In this document: one piece after another, positions 45,419 through 53,756 of the stretch
Position numbering within the stretch: position 1 is the stretch's first letter
How the letters are laid out: each line of letters begins with the position of its first letter
Source of the DNA: Mycolicibacterium rhodesiae JS60
GTDB lineage: Bacteria > Actinomycetota > Actinomycetes > Mycobacteriales > Mycobacteriaceae
Length of the DNA stretch: 64,000 nt
Assembly: GCA_000230935.2 (NCBI GenBank)
Contig: AGIQ01000002.1
Location: forward strand, 372,001-436,000
Direction of reading: 5' to 3'
The notes under the pieces: generated by a model
Told to the model about the DNA's origin: nothing
Seen by the model: the letters and a program-made list of their open reading frames with translations, nothing else
The model's database searches: none
Translations under genes and position numbers: made by a program

Positions 45419-46017
45419 GGTTGCCTCGACTCCAACGCTGGGTTGTTCACGGATGCGGAGAGGTACCGATACGCCGTCGCTCGGCTGATGCCAAACGCTT
45501 TAGCAAGTTCGTGAACGGGTTCTCCGGTATCGGCGAGACGACGTAGCTGTCGCTGTCGCTCAATAGTGAGTTTGGCGGGCTTGGTGGCCGGTAGGTGGCG
45601 TGCTCGTCTGGAGTCACGAGAAGCAGCGCGACGCTCACGCCCAAGTTCGAGCTCGAGCTCAGCCAGGGTGGCCATGATGGCGGCCACCGCGCGCCCAGTC
45701 GGAGTGGCGGTGTCAATGCCTTCTCGCAAGGCTCGCAACAGGATTCGCCGACTATCAAGGTCGGCTATGGTGCGTGTGACCTCGGCGGCTGACCGTCCTA
45801 GACGGTCGATGGCAGCCACCACCACAACATCATCGGCGCGGGCATAGTTGAGCAGCGCAACCAAGCCGGGGCGCTGTGTGCCCACAGCGCCCGAGAGTTC
45901 ATCGGTAAACAGCCGATCGGGATCTACGCCAGCGGCCGTCAGCGCACTGCGCTGAGCATTGAGGTCTTGGCCGGTGGTGCTGACGCGGGCGTAGCCCAGG
46001 ATCGCGGTCATGTCCAT
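45415..46017 (-). CDS. Serine recombinase (resolvase/invertase family)
   Basis: 200 aa from ATG 46017, with AGGTGA 7 nt upstream (ATG 46011 is possible). Resolvase N-terminal domain with the nucleophile Ser in GYARVSTTGQDLNAQ, active-site Arg in AIDRLGRSAAEV, the E-helix around AAIMATLAELELELGRERR, and a C-terminal helix-turn-helix (GEPVHELAKAFGISRATAYRYL). Small-resolvase length, so it should resolve or invert between short sites and not act as a large integrase. The only site-specific recombinase in the island. A res-like block lies directly upstream, and related 41-44 bp elements recur between the genes to the right. Confidence 0.92.
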   Translation of the reverse strand: MDMTAILGYARVSTTGQDLNAQRSALTAAGVDPDRLFTDELSGAVGTQRPGLVALLNYARADDVVVVAAIDRLGRSAAEVTRTIADLDSRRILLRALREGIDTATPTGRAVAAIMATLAELELELGRERRAASRDSRRARHLPATKPAKLTIERQRQLRRLADTGEPVHELAKAFGISRATAYRYLSASVNNPALESRQP

Positions 46018-46020
46018 GAC

Positions 46021-46153
46021 TGTCTCACCTGGCGGTGACAGCGGGGATTCGAGACACGCGGTGTGAGACAAGATATGAGACACCGTGACCTGGCAGTACT
46101 CGATAAAGGACCTGCACCCCAAGGGGTGTCTTGTTTCTCTAGATCCGAGACGG
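46021..46153. promoter_or_regulatory. res-like block 5' of the recombinase gene
   Basis: Within 133 bp there are TGTCTC at 46021-46026, GAGACA at 46051-46056, 46065-46070 and 46077-46082, GTGTCTT at 46126-46132 and GAGAC at 46147-46151. The size and the inverted TGTCTC/GAGACA pairs suit a three-subsite resolvase res site. Its left part (GTGAGACAAGATATGA, from 46063) and right part (TTTCTCTAGATCCGAGACGG, ending 46153) match the two halves of the dispersed elements at 47099-55610, with about 45 extra bases between. Confidence 0.55.
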
Positions 46154-46173
46154 ATCGTCAGTGCAAGTCGCGT

Positions 46174-46986
46174 TCAGGTGGCCGCGAGTTCGAGTTGCAC
46201 TTCAATGAGCCAGTCCGAGTGGTCGGTGTCGTTGGTTTCCAGGTAGAGCTCGCGCCACCGACCCCTTTGAACGCTCAGTGCGTGGTCGTGGGCTTCGGCC
46301 CAGCGCGCGATGGCTTGGTGAGCCTCGTTCATGTCCTCAACGGCCCCGCGTCGCACGACCGACGCGACTGAGACTCCCGGAAGCTCGACGACATCTAGGC
46401 CCGGCACGTTCGCGGCCGGTGCGAGGAAACCTGCGTGCAGGCGCAGTGTGTGCTCGTCATCATCTCGCCAGGAGATGGGCGAGGCACGGTCCGCGGAGGC
46501 GCCGTCCATCAGCGCAATGACGCGTTCGAAGAGTGCCTCGACATCGGGCTCGTCGGCGTCAGCTTCCTGGCCAACAAGCTGGTGCAGCGCGAGAACCCGT
46601 TGCGGGGCAATGGTCTTTAGCTCGACATCGGTGATGGTCATCGTCGTCTCGCTTTCGATCAACCGCAATCGTGCACGGACCCGGTCGAGGGTCTGTCCAT
46701 CTCGAAGCAATTGCGTCTCTAGGTCGGCCGCACGCATGCGCAGCATTCCTCTGAGCTCGGCTGCGTCGACACCGTCGGCGAGGAGCGTCCTGACCTGCTC
46801 CAGCGGGAAACCAAGATGCTTGAGCGCCACCAGCCGGTTGAGCCGTGAGAGCTGACTGGCGTCATAGAGGCGTCGTCCAGTGCTCGGATTGACTTCGGCG
46901 GGCATCAGCAGGCCGATGTGGTCGTAGTGGCGCAGCATGCGCACGCTCACCCCGCCCAACTGCGCGAACGCACCAATCGAATACAT
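46174..46986 (-). CDS. MerR-family regulator with GyrI-like effector domain
   Basis: 270 aa from ATG 46986. N-terminal MerR helix-turn-helix (SIGAFAQLGGVSVRMLRHYD, HIGLLMPAEVNPSTGRRLYD), dimerisation coiled coil (about 75-120), then a GyrI-like/AraC effector-binding domain (about 125-270). This is the BmrR/TipA layout: it binds hydrophobic or cationic drugs and activates a promoter. A perfect dyad abuts a -35-like TTGCAC directly upstream (47003-47024), suggesting autoregulation. Lies alone between the res-like block and the first dispersed repeat. Confidence 0.88.
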   Translation of the reverse strand: MYSIGAFAQLGGVSVRMLRHYDHIGLLMPAEVNPSTGRRLYDASQLSRLNRLVALKHLGFPLEQVRTLLADGVDAAELRGMLRMRAADLETQLLRDGQTLDRVRARLRLIESETTMTITDVELKTIAPQRVLALHQLVGQEADADEPDVEALFERVIALMDGASADRASPISWRDDDEHTLRLHAGFLAPAANVPGLDVVELPGVSVASVVRRGAVEDMNEAHQAIARWAEAHDHALSVQRGRWRELYLETNDTDHSDWLIEVQLELAAT

Positions 46987-47002
46987 GAAGACCACGATCG
47001 CG

Positions 47003-47024
47003 CATGACACCGTGTCATGTGCAA
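47003..47024 (-). promoter_or_regulatory. Probable MerR operator
   Basis: CATGACAC-C-GTGTCATG (47003-47019) is an 8+8 bp perfect palindrome next to TTGCAC (minus strand, 47024-47019), so the dyad sits in the promoter spacer as MerR regulators require. 17 bp from the regulator start codon. The -10 element is not clear. Confidence 0.55.
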
Positions 47025-47098
47025 GCCCTCCCGGGGTGACCCTGCTACCTCGATTGGTCCAGGACTGACCGGCTTAAGCAACTGAAGCCCCGTCGTGT

Positions 47099-47141
47099 GG
47101 GACAGGACCTGATCGACCTCGAATCTCTACAAACGAGACAC
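47099..47141 (+). repeat. Cassette-boundary repeat, copy 1
   Basis: 43 bp, GGGACAGGACCTGATCG at the left, CGAATCTCT in the middle, ACGAGACAC at the right. Same orientation as the other five copies. Between the MerR gene and the kinase-like gene. Confidence 0.75.
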
Positions 47142-47190
47142 ACGCAGTGGCCTGCAGTGACTCTGCCGTTCCGGTCGGTGACACACTCAT

Positions 47191-48198
47191 GTGATGACAG
47201 CTGCCAGAGCTGCCCTTCACCGAAGAGTCTCGGCGTTACTGGAGTCCCGCAGCGATGATGAGCTGGCGGCGCTGGTGGGAACCGGTCGAGTCATAAACGT
47301 GGGTGTCGGCGGTGGCTCGGAACTCATCGACGTCGACAGCGTGCCGGTGTTCACCAAGCGGATCCCACTGACCAACCGGGAGATCGCCAGCCGGGGTTCC
47401 ACAGCGAACCTCTTCGACCTGCCGATGTTCTGCCAATACGGTATCGGCGGACCAGGATTCAACGCCTGGCGAGAGCTCGCCGCAAACCTTAGCGTCACTG
47501 GCGCCGTCCTGGCCGGTGAGACGCAATCGTTCCCGATCCTCTACCACTGGCGGGTACTACCTGGCCGGTCGCCGGTCGCCGCCGAACACGCAGACATCGA
47601 CGCCGCCGTCACCTCCCAAGGCGGCTCTCCGGCCGTGCGAACCCGTCTCGAAGCGCTGGCCACCGCCACGTGCAGCCTTGTGCTGTTCTGCGAATACATC
47701 CCACACCCGATAGAGGACTGGCTGCGAACAAACCCGACTGACAAGGCTGTCGCAGTCGAGCGGCAGCTTTTCGAGATCGTGACGTTCCTGCGGGATCGGG
47801 AGTTGCTGCACATGGACGGGCATTTCGGCAACATCCGCACCGACATGGAGCGGATCTATCTCAGCGATTTCGGGCTGGCCATCTCGCCGCTATTCGACCT
47901 GTCACCCGCTGAGCGCGACTTCACTGCACGCCACGTCGCGCATGACGCCAGCTACGCCGCCATGCGACTCGTCAACTGGATAGTGACCGACGTTTGCGGA
48001 GTGCCCAAAGGCAGCCCAGCCGCCCACAACGAGTATGTACGCCAGTGCGCTGCTAGACGCGTACCGGATGACGTGCCGCCGACAATCGCCGCGATCTTGA
48101 CACGGCACGCATCCACCGCCGCGAGGATGAACGCCTTCTACGGCAGACTGTTCCACGGCGACGTCCACGCCGCGTACCCGCTCTATGAGGGAGATTGA
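47191..48198 (+). CDS. Protein-kinase-like/phosphotransferase-fold protein
   Basis: 335 aa (GTG 47191 or ATG 47194). A kinase-like fold is visible: glycine-rich GVGGGSELID, Lys in VFTKRIPL, catalytic-loop LLHMDGHFGNIRTD (HxDxHxxN) and metal-binding LSDFGLA. HxDxHxxN is nearer to aminoglycoside and choline phosphotransferases than to HRDLKxxN of Ser/Thr kinases. Lone gene between two boundary repeats. A drug-modifying role is possible in this context but unproven. Confidence 0.65.
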   Translation: MMTAARAALHRRVSALLESRSDDELAALVGTGRVINVGVGGGSELIDVDSVPVFTKRIPLTNREIASRGSTANLFDLPMFCQYGIGGPGFNAWRELAANLSVTGAVLAGETQSFPILYHWRVLPGRSPVAAEHADIDAAVTSQGGSPAVRTRLEALATATCSLVLFCEYIPHPIEDWLRTNPTDKAVAVERQLFEIVTFLRDRELLHMDGHFGNIRTDMERIYLSDFGLAISPLFDLSPAERDFTARHVAHDASYAAMRLVNWIVTDVCGVPKGSPAAHNEYVRQCAARRVPDDVPPTIAAILTRHASTAARMNAFYGRLFHGDVHAAYPLYEGD

Positions 48199-48261
48199 GC
48201 CAGCGCCCCGCGGGCGATCGCCGACGTCCGTAGAGCCGGGGCTCCGTCCTAGTCGCCTGAG

Positions 48262-48304
48262 AGGACAGGATCTGATCGCTCTCGGTTCCCTAGGAGCGAG
48301 ACGC
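48262..48304 (+). repeat. Cassette-boundary repeat, copy 2
   Basis: 43 bp, AGGACAGGATCTGATCG to GAGCGAGACGC. Contains an inner CGCTC/GAGCG stem. Lies between the kinase-like gene and the mraY-like gene. Confidence 0.75.
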
Positions 48305-48420
48305 AATTGTCGGCGCTGTGGGGTGGCTTCGTTGGTGCTAAGCGATACTGGCTCGGTGGGGGCGGGGGTTTCGATGCCGTGCGACCAGTCGATTCGCGCA
48401 CCCGAGAACTGCATCGATTG

Positions 48421-49503
48421 ATGAGATCGATACTTATAGCCGCTGGTGTAGCGTTCGCGGTCGCCTGTCTGTTCACGCCTGTCTTGATACGAGTGTTCTC
48501 CCGACTCGGGTTAGGCCAGCCGATACGTGACGAAGCCCCGGAAAGTCACCAACGTAAGCGGGGAACGCCGACAATGGGCGGCCTGGCGATCCTCACAGCG
48601 ATCTGGGCCAGCTACCTCACCACCACTCTGTTTGCCGAGCTCATGCTCGGAGGTGAAGGCCCGACCGCATCAGGACTACTGGTGCTCGGATTGGCCACCG
48701 AGCTAGGTGCTGTCGGTTTCACCGACGACTTTCTCAAGTTGCGGCGCGCCCGCAATCTCGGCTTGAACAAGAGAGCCAAGAGCGCAGGCCAACTCATCGC
48801 GGCCATTCTTTTCGGCGTTCTCGCGCTGCACTTCCGCAACGCCAACGGTCTCACTCCTGGTAGCGCTGAGCTGTCGTACGTCCGCGACATCGCCGCGGTC
48901 ACACTGCCGCCCGTGCTGTTCGTGCTGCTCTGCATCGTGGTCGTCTCTGCCTGGTCGAATGCTGTCAACCTGACTGATGGTCTCGACGGGCTTGCCGCCG
49001 GCGCCATGGCAATGGTGGCCGCCGCGTACGTCCTGATCACTTTCTGGCAGTTCCGAAACCAATGCGCTGTCGCCCCCACGCCCGGGTGCTATTACGTCCG
49101 GGATCCACTTGACCTGGCTCTTGTAGCCGCTGCGACCGCCGGCGCTTGCATTGGCTTTCTATGGTGGAACGCCGCACCCGCCAAAATCATCATGGGTGAC
49201 ACCGGTTCCCTGGCGTTGGGCGGCATCGTCGCCGGGCTGTCGGTGACCAGCCGCACCGAGACCCTGGCCATCATCCTGGGCGCACTGTTCGTCGCTGAAG
49301 TGGCCTCGGTCGTCATCCAAGTGATCTCGTTCCGGACTACCGGCCGACGGGTGTTCCGAAACTCTCCGCTGCACCACCACTTCGAACTGATGGACTGGCC
49401 GGAAACCACGTTGACGATTCGGTTCTGGCTGACCGCCGCCATCTCCTGCGGGCTCGGGATCGCGCTATTCTACAGCGAATGGCTGACTGCCGCCGGCATC
49501 TGA
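48421..49503 (+). CDS. mraY: MraY-type phospho-MurNAc-pentapeptide transferase (second copy)
   Basis: 360 aa from ATG 48421. About ten transmembrane helices. Family motifs present: the HQ-K-GTPTMGG segment ([13 protein letters not shown]), [41 protein letters not shown] and the HHHFE loop. All catalytic Asp positions I can check are kept, so it should transfer phospho-MurNAc-pentapeptide to undecaprenyl phosphate (lipid I synthesis). The essential mraY belongs in the distant dcw cluster, so this is an extra, transferred copy. A spare copy of this enzyme could protect from MraY inhibitors such as tunicamycin-like nucleosides (inference). Confidence 0.88.
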   Translation: MRSILIAAGVAFAVACLFTPVLIRVFSRLGLGQPIRDEAPESHQRKRGTPTMGGLAILTAIWASYLTTTLFAELMLGGEGPTASGLLVLGLATELGAVGFTDDFLKLRRARNLGLNKRAKSAGQLIAAILFGVLALHFRNANGLTPGSAELSYVRDIAAVTLPPVLFVLLCIVVVSAWSNAVNLTDGLDGLAAGAMAMVAAAYVLITFWQFRNQCAVAPTPGCYYVRDPLDLALVAAATAGACIGFLWWNAAPAKIIMGDTGSLALGGIVAGLSVTSRTETLAIILGALFVAEVASVVIQVISFRTTGRRVFRNSPLHHHFELMDWPETTLTIRFWLTAAISCGLGIALFYSEWLTAAGI

Positions 49504-49542
49504 GCCCAACCCGTCATCAGGCGGTACACCGGCACTTCATGC

Positions 49543-49585
49543 GAGACAGGACATGAGACGTCCATATTCTCTAGATCTGAGACAA
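49543..49585 (+). repeat. Cassette-boundary repeat, copy 3
   Basis: 43 bp, GAGACAGGACATGAGACGTC, then ATTCTCTAGATCTGAGACAA. The right half is the closest match to the res-like block (TTCTCTAGATC-GAGAC). Between mraY and the methyltransferase. Confidence 0.8.
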
Positions 49586-49628
49586 GGCAGCGTGCTCAGT
49601 GTCAGCGGGCATGGCTATCTTGACCGTG

Positions 49629-50297
49629 ATGAGCCTGCGACCCGCGCCGCAACCTGCCGATCTCGATATCGTTCGCGATTCATATGACCGCGTGGCGGAC
49701 AATTACGTCGAGATGGTGACGACCACCGGTATCGGCGATATACGCACCCACTCGTGGCACAAAGCAGCCATAGACGCATTCGCCAGCGCCGTAGCACCAC
49801 TCGGCCCTGTCCTCGACGTCGGCTGCGGACCAGGCACCGTCACGGCCTACCTTGCCGATCTCGGTATCGAGGTCACAGGCGTCGATCTTTCACCACGGAT
49901 GATCGACCACGCACGGCGCCTGCATCCCCACTGCACTTTCACTGTCGGCTCGGCGACTGACCTCAACCTCCGGCCGGCATCGCTGGGCGGAGTCCTAGGC
50001 TGGTGGTCGTTGTTCAACCTGCCTCGCCAAGTCCTCCCTACTGTCCTGGCCTCTTTCGCCGCGGCTCTCCGCCCGAACGGTCAGCTGATCATTGCCACCC
50101 ACGTCGGTGACAACGACGTCGAGCGCACCGAGGCCTACAACGGAGTGCCGGTCCAGTGGACGACCTACCAATGGCAACCCGAACAACTCATCGTCCTGGT
50201 GCAACAGGCTGGTTTGCGGCCCATAGCCGACCTCCGGCTACCCGGCGATCAGAGCAGTGGACCTGCGACAGTCCTTGTTGCACAACGAGACAACTGA
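49629..50297 (+). CDS. Class I SAM-dependent methyltransferase
   Basis: 222 aa from ATG 49629 (GTG 49599 and ATG 49611 are in frame; no clear ribosome-binding site decides). SAM-binding motif I VLDVGCGPGTVTAYLADLG, acidic VTGVDLSPRMIDHAR, and GWWSLFNLP as motif IV region. Small-molecule methyltransferase type; substrate unknown. Shares a module with coaD between boundary repeats 3 and 4. Confidence 0.85.
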   Translation: MSLRPAPQPADLDIVRDSYDRVADNYVEMVTTTGIGDIRTHSWHKAAIDAFASAVAPLGPVLDVGCGPGTVTAYLADLGIEVTGVDLSPRMIDHARRLHPHCTFTVGSATDLNLRPASLGGVLGWWSLFNLPRQVLPTVLASFAAALRPNGQLIIATHVGDNDVERTEAYNGVPVQWTTYQWQPEQLIVLVQQAGLRPIADLRLPGDQSSGPATVLVAQRDN

Positions 50298-50359
50298 CAG
50301 CCGTGATCTGACCAGTTGTTGCAGGCTGACTTCGCTGACGTCGCGTAGCCTGCACCAAC

Positions 50360-50845
50360 ATGGGCGGAGCGGTGTGTTCGGGGTCGTTCGATCCGGTGAC
50401 CCTTGGTCACCATGATGTCTGCGAGCGCGCAGCGGCGCAGTTCGATGAGGTCATGGTGGCCGTGCTGGTGAATCACAGCAAGGAGGGCATGTTCACCGTG
50501 TCGGAACGTATCGCGATGATCGAGGAGTCGACCGCGCACCTGCCTAACCGGCGGGTGGAGTCGGGGTCGGGCCTTGTCGTCGACTTCGTCAAGGCCCGGG
50601 GCCTCACGGCCATCGTCAAGGGACTGCGCAGCGGAACCGACTTCGAATACGAATTGCAGGTGGCGCAGATGAACCGGCACGTCGCTGGCGTCGACACGTT
50701 CTTTGTGGCCACCACCCCGCAGTACGCGTTCGTCAGGTCGTCGTTGGCAAAGGAGGTAGCCGGGCTGGGAGGCGACGTGTCGGCGCTGCTGCCGGACGTG
50801 GTCCATCGCCGGGTAACCGCGAAGCTCGCGGCGCACAACCGCTGA
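50360..50845 (+). CDS. coaD: Phosphopantetheine adenylyltransferase (probable second copy)
   Basis: 161 aa, full length for CoaD. Nucleotidyltransferase motif [18 protein letters not shown] (TxGH present), Lys-containing [23 protein letters not shown], and [11 protein letters not shown] in place of the usual ISST-x2-RE-x3. Converts 4'-phosphopantetheine to dephospho-CoA. The housekeeping coaD lies elsewhere in mycobacteria, so this is probably an extra copy acquired with the island; like MraY it is an essential enzyme and antibiotic target. 62 bp after the methyltransferase. Confidence 0.88.
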   Translation: MGGAVCSGSFDPVTLGHHDVCERAAAQFDEVMVAVLVNHSKEGMFTVSERIAMIEESTAHLPNRRVESGSGLVVDFVKARGLTAIVKGLRSGTDFEYELQVAQMNRHVAGVDTFFVATTPQYAFVRSSLAKEVAGLGGDVSALLPDVVHRRVTAKLAAHNR

Positions 50846-50877
50846 ATCGCTCGGCGGACCGAGCAACTACCCATGGT

Positions 50878-50921
50878 GAGACGGAATCTGAGCCGTCCAC
50901 ATTTTTTAGAAAACGAGACGA
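50878..50921 (+). repeat. Cassette-boundary repeat, copy 4
   Basis: 44 bp, GAGACGGAATCTGAGCCGTC, then CATTTTTTAG and AAACGAGACGA. Between coaD and the DUF664 gene. Confidence 0.75.
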
Positions 50922-50982
50922 CGTGCTTTGAAGCCACGGCCATGGCCCCGGCGATTCATCGATTAGCCGCAGAGGTGGAATG

Positions 50983-51477
50983 TCAGCGCTTCGAAGGCCC
51001 AGGACGTTCGATTTGTTCCCGCAGAATGTCGCCGTGACCGGCGTGACGCGCGAAGTCTTCGATCGCGAGTAGGTAGATAAATCGCAGATTGACGTCGCCG
51101 AGGTGGGGGTGTGTTCGGATCTCATCGAGGTCAAATTTCGCAGCGGTAACGCGGGAACGTTCGCCGGCCGTTTCGAATTCGGCGATCACGTCGGCCACGG
51201 CTTCTCCTTCCTCGACGAGGAAGCTGGTGTCACCAGCTGTCGTGCCTCCGCCGCATTCATGTTTGGGCACTCCCCCGAGGATGTGCTGAAACCAGATCCG
51301 TTCAGCCACGGAGGCGTGCTTGAGCAATCCGATCGGGGTGGTCATCGATGCGACGCAGCGCCGCCGGGCGTCAGCGTTTGAGAGTCCGCGCACTGTGTTG
51401 GCTAGTTCGGCCCGATTGCGGTCGAGGGCGCTCTCCAGTAGCCGGCGTTCCGTCCCGGTGGTGGTTTGGGGTATCGA
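50983..51477 (-). pseudogene. DUF664 (DinB-like) gene interrupted by an IS256-family element
   Basis: The frame runs from 51477 to the stop at 50983 with TERRLLESALDRNRAELANT, SMTTPIGLLKHASVAERIWF and LLAIEDFARHAGHGDILRE, typical of DUF664/DinB-fold proteins (often thiol- or metal-dependent). The start is missing here. Removing the element at 51478-52949 and one copy of the 9-bp duplication joins this to GTG ACA ACA TGG at 52970-52959, restoring an in-frame 168-aa protein beginning MTTWSIPQTTTGTERR. The insertion hit just after codon 4. Confidence 0.85.
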
Positions 51478-52949
51478 GAGATATTGTCAAGACCTGTGGA
51501 TGAGGTTATTTCAGGCGACCTCCGTTTCGGTTGATTCGCCATTCTCGGCGGGTGTGATGTCGACGGGCCGTTCGAGTAGCTTGCCCTTGTGGAACACCGC
51601 GCCGGCACGGACGAGGGCGACCAAGTGTGGAGCGTTCACGGCCCGCCAGCGGGCCTGCGCGGCGTCGATCAGCTTGTAGGCCATGGCAATTCCCGCAGCG
51701 CGTGATCCTGGGCCCTTGGTGACCTTTGTCCGCAACCGCACGGTGGCGAACGTCGACTCGATCGGATTCGTCGTCCTCAAATGGATCCAATGCTCGGCCG
51801 GATATTTGTAGAACTCCAGCAGGACATCGGCGTCGTCGACGATCTTCGCGACCGCCTTGGGATACTTGGCGCCGTAGTCGAGCGCGAAGGCCTTGATCGC
51901 GACCTGGGCCTTGTCGATGTCCTCGGCGTTGTAGATCTCCTTGATCGCCGCCAATGCCCCAGGGTGCGCTGACTTCGGCAGCGCGGCAAGCACATTGGCC
52001 TGCTTGTGGAACCAGCACCGCTGCTCCCGGGTGGCCGGGAACACTTCCCGGACCGCCTTCCAGAACCCCAACGCGCCATCACCGACGGCCAGCACCGGCG
52101 CGGCCATCCCGCGGCGGCGGCACGACCGCAGCAGATCCGCCCACGACTCGGTCGACTCTCGATACCCGTCGGCCAGGGCGACGAGCTCTTTGCGGCCATC
52201 GGCACGCACCCCGATCATCACCAGCAGGCACAGCTTTTCCTGCTCAAGGCGGACCTTGAGGTGGATGCCGTCGACCCACAGGTAGACGTAATCGGTGCCC
52301 GAGAGGTCACGATCACCGAAGGCCTTCGCCTCGTCCTGCCACTGGCTGGTGAGCCGCGTGATCGTCGTTGCTGAGAGCCCCGCGGCCGTGCCCAGGAACT
52401 GCTCCAAAGCTGGGCCGAAGTCACTGGTCGACAGGCCATGCAGGTACAGCAGCGGCAGCACCTCGGTCATCTGCGGGGACTTGCGCGCCCACGCTGGCAG
52501 GATCGCCGAGGAAAACCGCTGCCGTTCACCAGTATCGGCATCGACACGTTTGTCGTTGACCCGCGGCGCGGTCACCGTCACCGCACCCGCCGCGGTCAGG
52601 ACTTCACGTTCGTGGTGATAGCCGTTGCGGACCACCAACCGTCGGCCGTTCTCGTCGAGTTGATCGGCGAACTGCTCGACATAGGCGGCGACCTCAGCCT
52701 GCAATGCCGCCGCCAACATCTGCCGCGCGCCGTCGCGAACGATTTCATCGAGCAACGATCGGCGTCCGGCCCCGTTGCCGTTGGCCTCACGGGCATCCTG
52801 AACTACGGTGAGCATGGGCGTACCTTCCCAACCAGCGCGCCAACGCCGGTCTTGATCAGAGCTACTGGACTTTCAGATCATCCTCGGGAAGGTGCGCCCA
52901 CTTTCACGCCGCCCCACCGAGGCTCATCCACAGGTTCTGATCATTGCTC
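51478..52949 (-). mobile_element. IS256-family insertion sequence with 9-bp target duplication
   Basis: 1472 bp. Terminal inverted repeats of about 27 bp: both ends start GAG and share ACCTGTGGATGAG (51492-51504; complement at 52923-52935). Flanked by the direct repeat GGGTATCGA at 51469-51477 and 52950-52958, a target-site duplication of the size usual for IS256. The transposase appears intact, so the insertion is recent and may be active. Confidence 0.9.
51511..52815 (-). CDS. IS256-family (Mutator-type) transposase
   Basis: 434 aa, complete. DDE residues are visible in LWVDGIHLKVR, VGDGALGFWKAV and TNPIESTFATVRLRT; the C/H motif is in REQRCWFHKQANVL. N-terminal DNA-binding part has ARQMLAAALQAEVAAYVE. 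Length and motifs are standard for IS256 relatives of actinobacteria. No frameshift seen. Confidence 0.95.
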   Translation of the reverse strand: MLTVVQDAREANGNGAGRRSLLDEIVRDGARQMLAAALQAEVAAYVEQFADQLDENGRRLVVRNGYHHEREVLTAAGAVTVTAPRVNDKRVDADTGERQRFSSAILPAWARKSPQMTEVLPLLYLHGLSTSDFGPALEQFLGTAAGLSATTITRLTSQWQDEAKAFGDRDLSGTDYVYLWVDGIHLKVRLEQEKLCLLVMIGVRADGRKELVALADGYRESTESWADLLRSCRRRGMAAPVLAVGDGALGFWKAVREVFPATREQRCWFHKQANVLAALPKSAHPGALAAIKEIYNAEDIDKAQVAIKAFALDYGAKYPKAVAKIVDDADVLLEFYKYPAEHWIHLRTTNPIESTFATVRLRTKVTKGPGSRAAGIAMAYKLIDAAQARWRAVNAPHLVALVRAGAVFHKGKLLERPVDITPAENGESTETEVA

Positions 52950-52970
52950 GGGTATCGACCATGTTGTCAC

Positions 52971-53282
52971 TGTGGGCTCCATTTCTGTTTGGGTCTAAAT
53001 GCCTGCGGTACTTGGTATTTCAGGATTCGGGCTGCACAGCATGCAGCACACCAGTGAAAGACTTCAGGATTAAGGTGCGCCGAAAGAGAGAGGCGGCAAT
53101 CAGGCGAGAACATGTGAAAGGACGCGAAACGGCTTAGTTGCGTTGCGCTAGCCGACCGGCAATTTGGGCGACGGCCTGACTGTCTGAACTACGGACAATG
53201 TCGTGCGTGGCCCAAGCTCTCGCTACGCTACCAGTTCGCCACCAGCTGCCGGTTTTGATCCGCGCAAGGCGCTCAACTGGGT
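52971..53282. other. Intergenic stretch without a recognised gene
   Basis: About 310 bp upstream of the broken DUF664 gene, up to boundary repeat 5. The only structure seen is a GCTGCA-CAGCA-TGCAGC hairpin near 53032-53048. Short ORFs here have no coding signs. It probably holds the DUF664 promoter. Confidence 0.5.
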
Positions 53283-53323
53283 GAGACAAGATCTGATTGA
53301 TCTCGAATCTTTCGACGAGACTC
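53283..53323 (+). repeat. Cassette-boundary repeat, copy 5
   Basis: 41 bp, GAGACAAGATCTGATTG, then CGAATCTTTCG and ACGAGACTC. Its right end overlaps the GNAT stop codon (53322-53324). Two bases shorter in the middle than copy 1, otherwise nearly the same. Confidence 0.75.
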
Positions 53324-53753
53324 AGTTCTTGTCGTGGCGAGGATCTTCATTGAGGCGTGCGTGGAATCTGTGCACGCCGGGATACTTCTCGCCTAGGGGC
53401 GTAATGGTGAAGCCGGTTGCGGCGTAAAACCCAACGCTGTCAGCGTCGGTTTCTGCAGCCAGCGGTAGGTCGGCGACGGCCCCGCGCACCTCCGCCAGGA
53501 GGCGACGTCCCAGCCCGGTCCGCCGCTCGGATGGGATTGTCGCGATGTGCAGCAGCGTGATCGCGGATTTCTCGACGGTATAGCCAACGACCCCAACGGG
53601 TATGCCGCGGACCGTCGCCACGAGCAGCCTGACCCTCTGGTCATCTCGGTATCGTTCAACGGCCGCACGAATCTTCTGCGGGTCGTCGCCAATGGCCAAC
53701 GCCACAACATCGGCCACACCCCGCTCATCGATCTCTGCCGCCCGTACGAACAC
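53322..53753 (-). CDS. GNAT family N-acetyltransferase
   Basis: 143 aa from GTG 53753 (VFVRAAEIDERGVADVVALA). Acetyl-CoA-binding motif in HIATIPSERRTGLGRRLLAEV, and GFYAATGFTITPLGEKYPGVHRF as the C-terminal beta-strand pair. The frame is open upstream without a stop into the last residues of the alpha/beta hydrolase, so the ancestor may have been a hydrolase-GNAT fusion or closely coupled genes. Substrate unknown; antibiotic acetylation is possible in this context. Confidence 0.75.
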   Translation of the reverse strand: MFVRAAEIDERGVADVVALAIGDDPQKIRAAVERYRDDQRVRLLVATVRGIPVGVVGYTVEKSAITLLHIATIPSERRTGLGRRLLAEVRGAVADLPLAAETDADSVGFYAATGFTITPLGEKYPGVHRFHARLNEDPRHDKN

Positions 53754-53756
53754 CTC

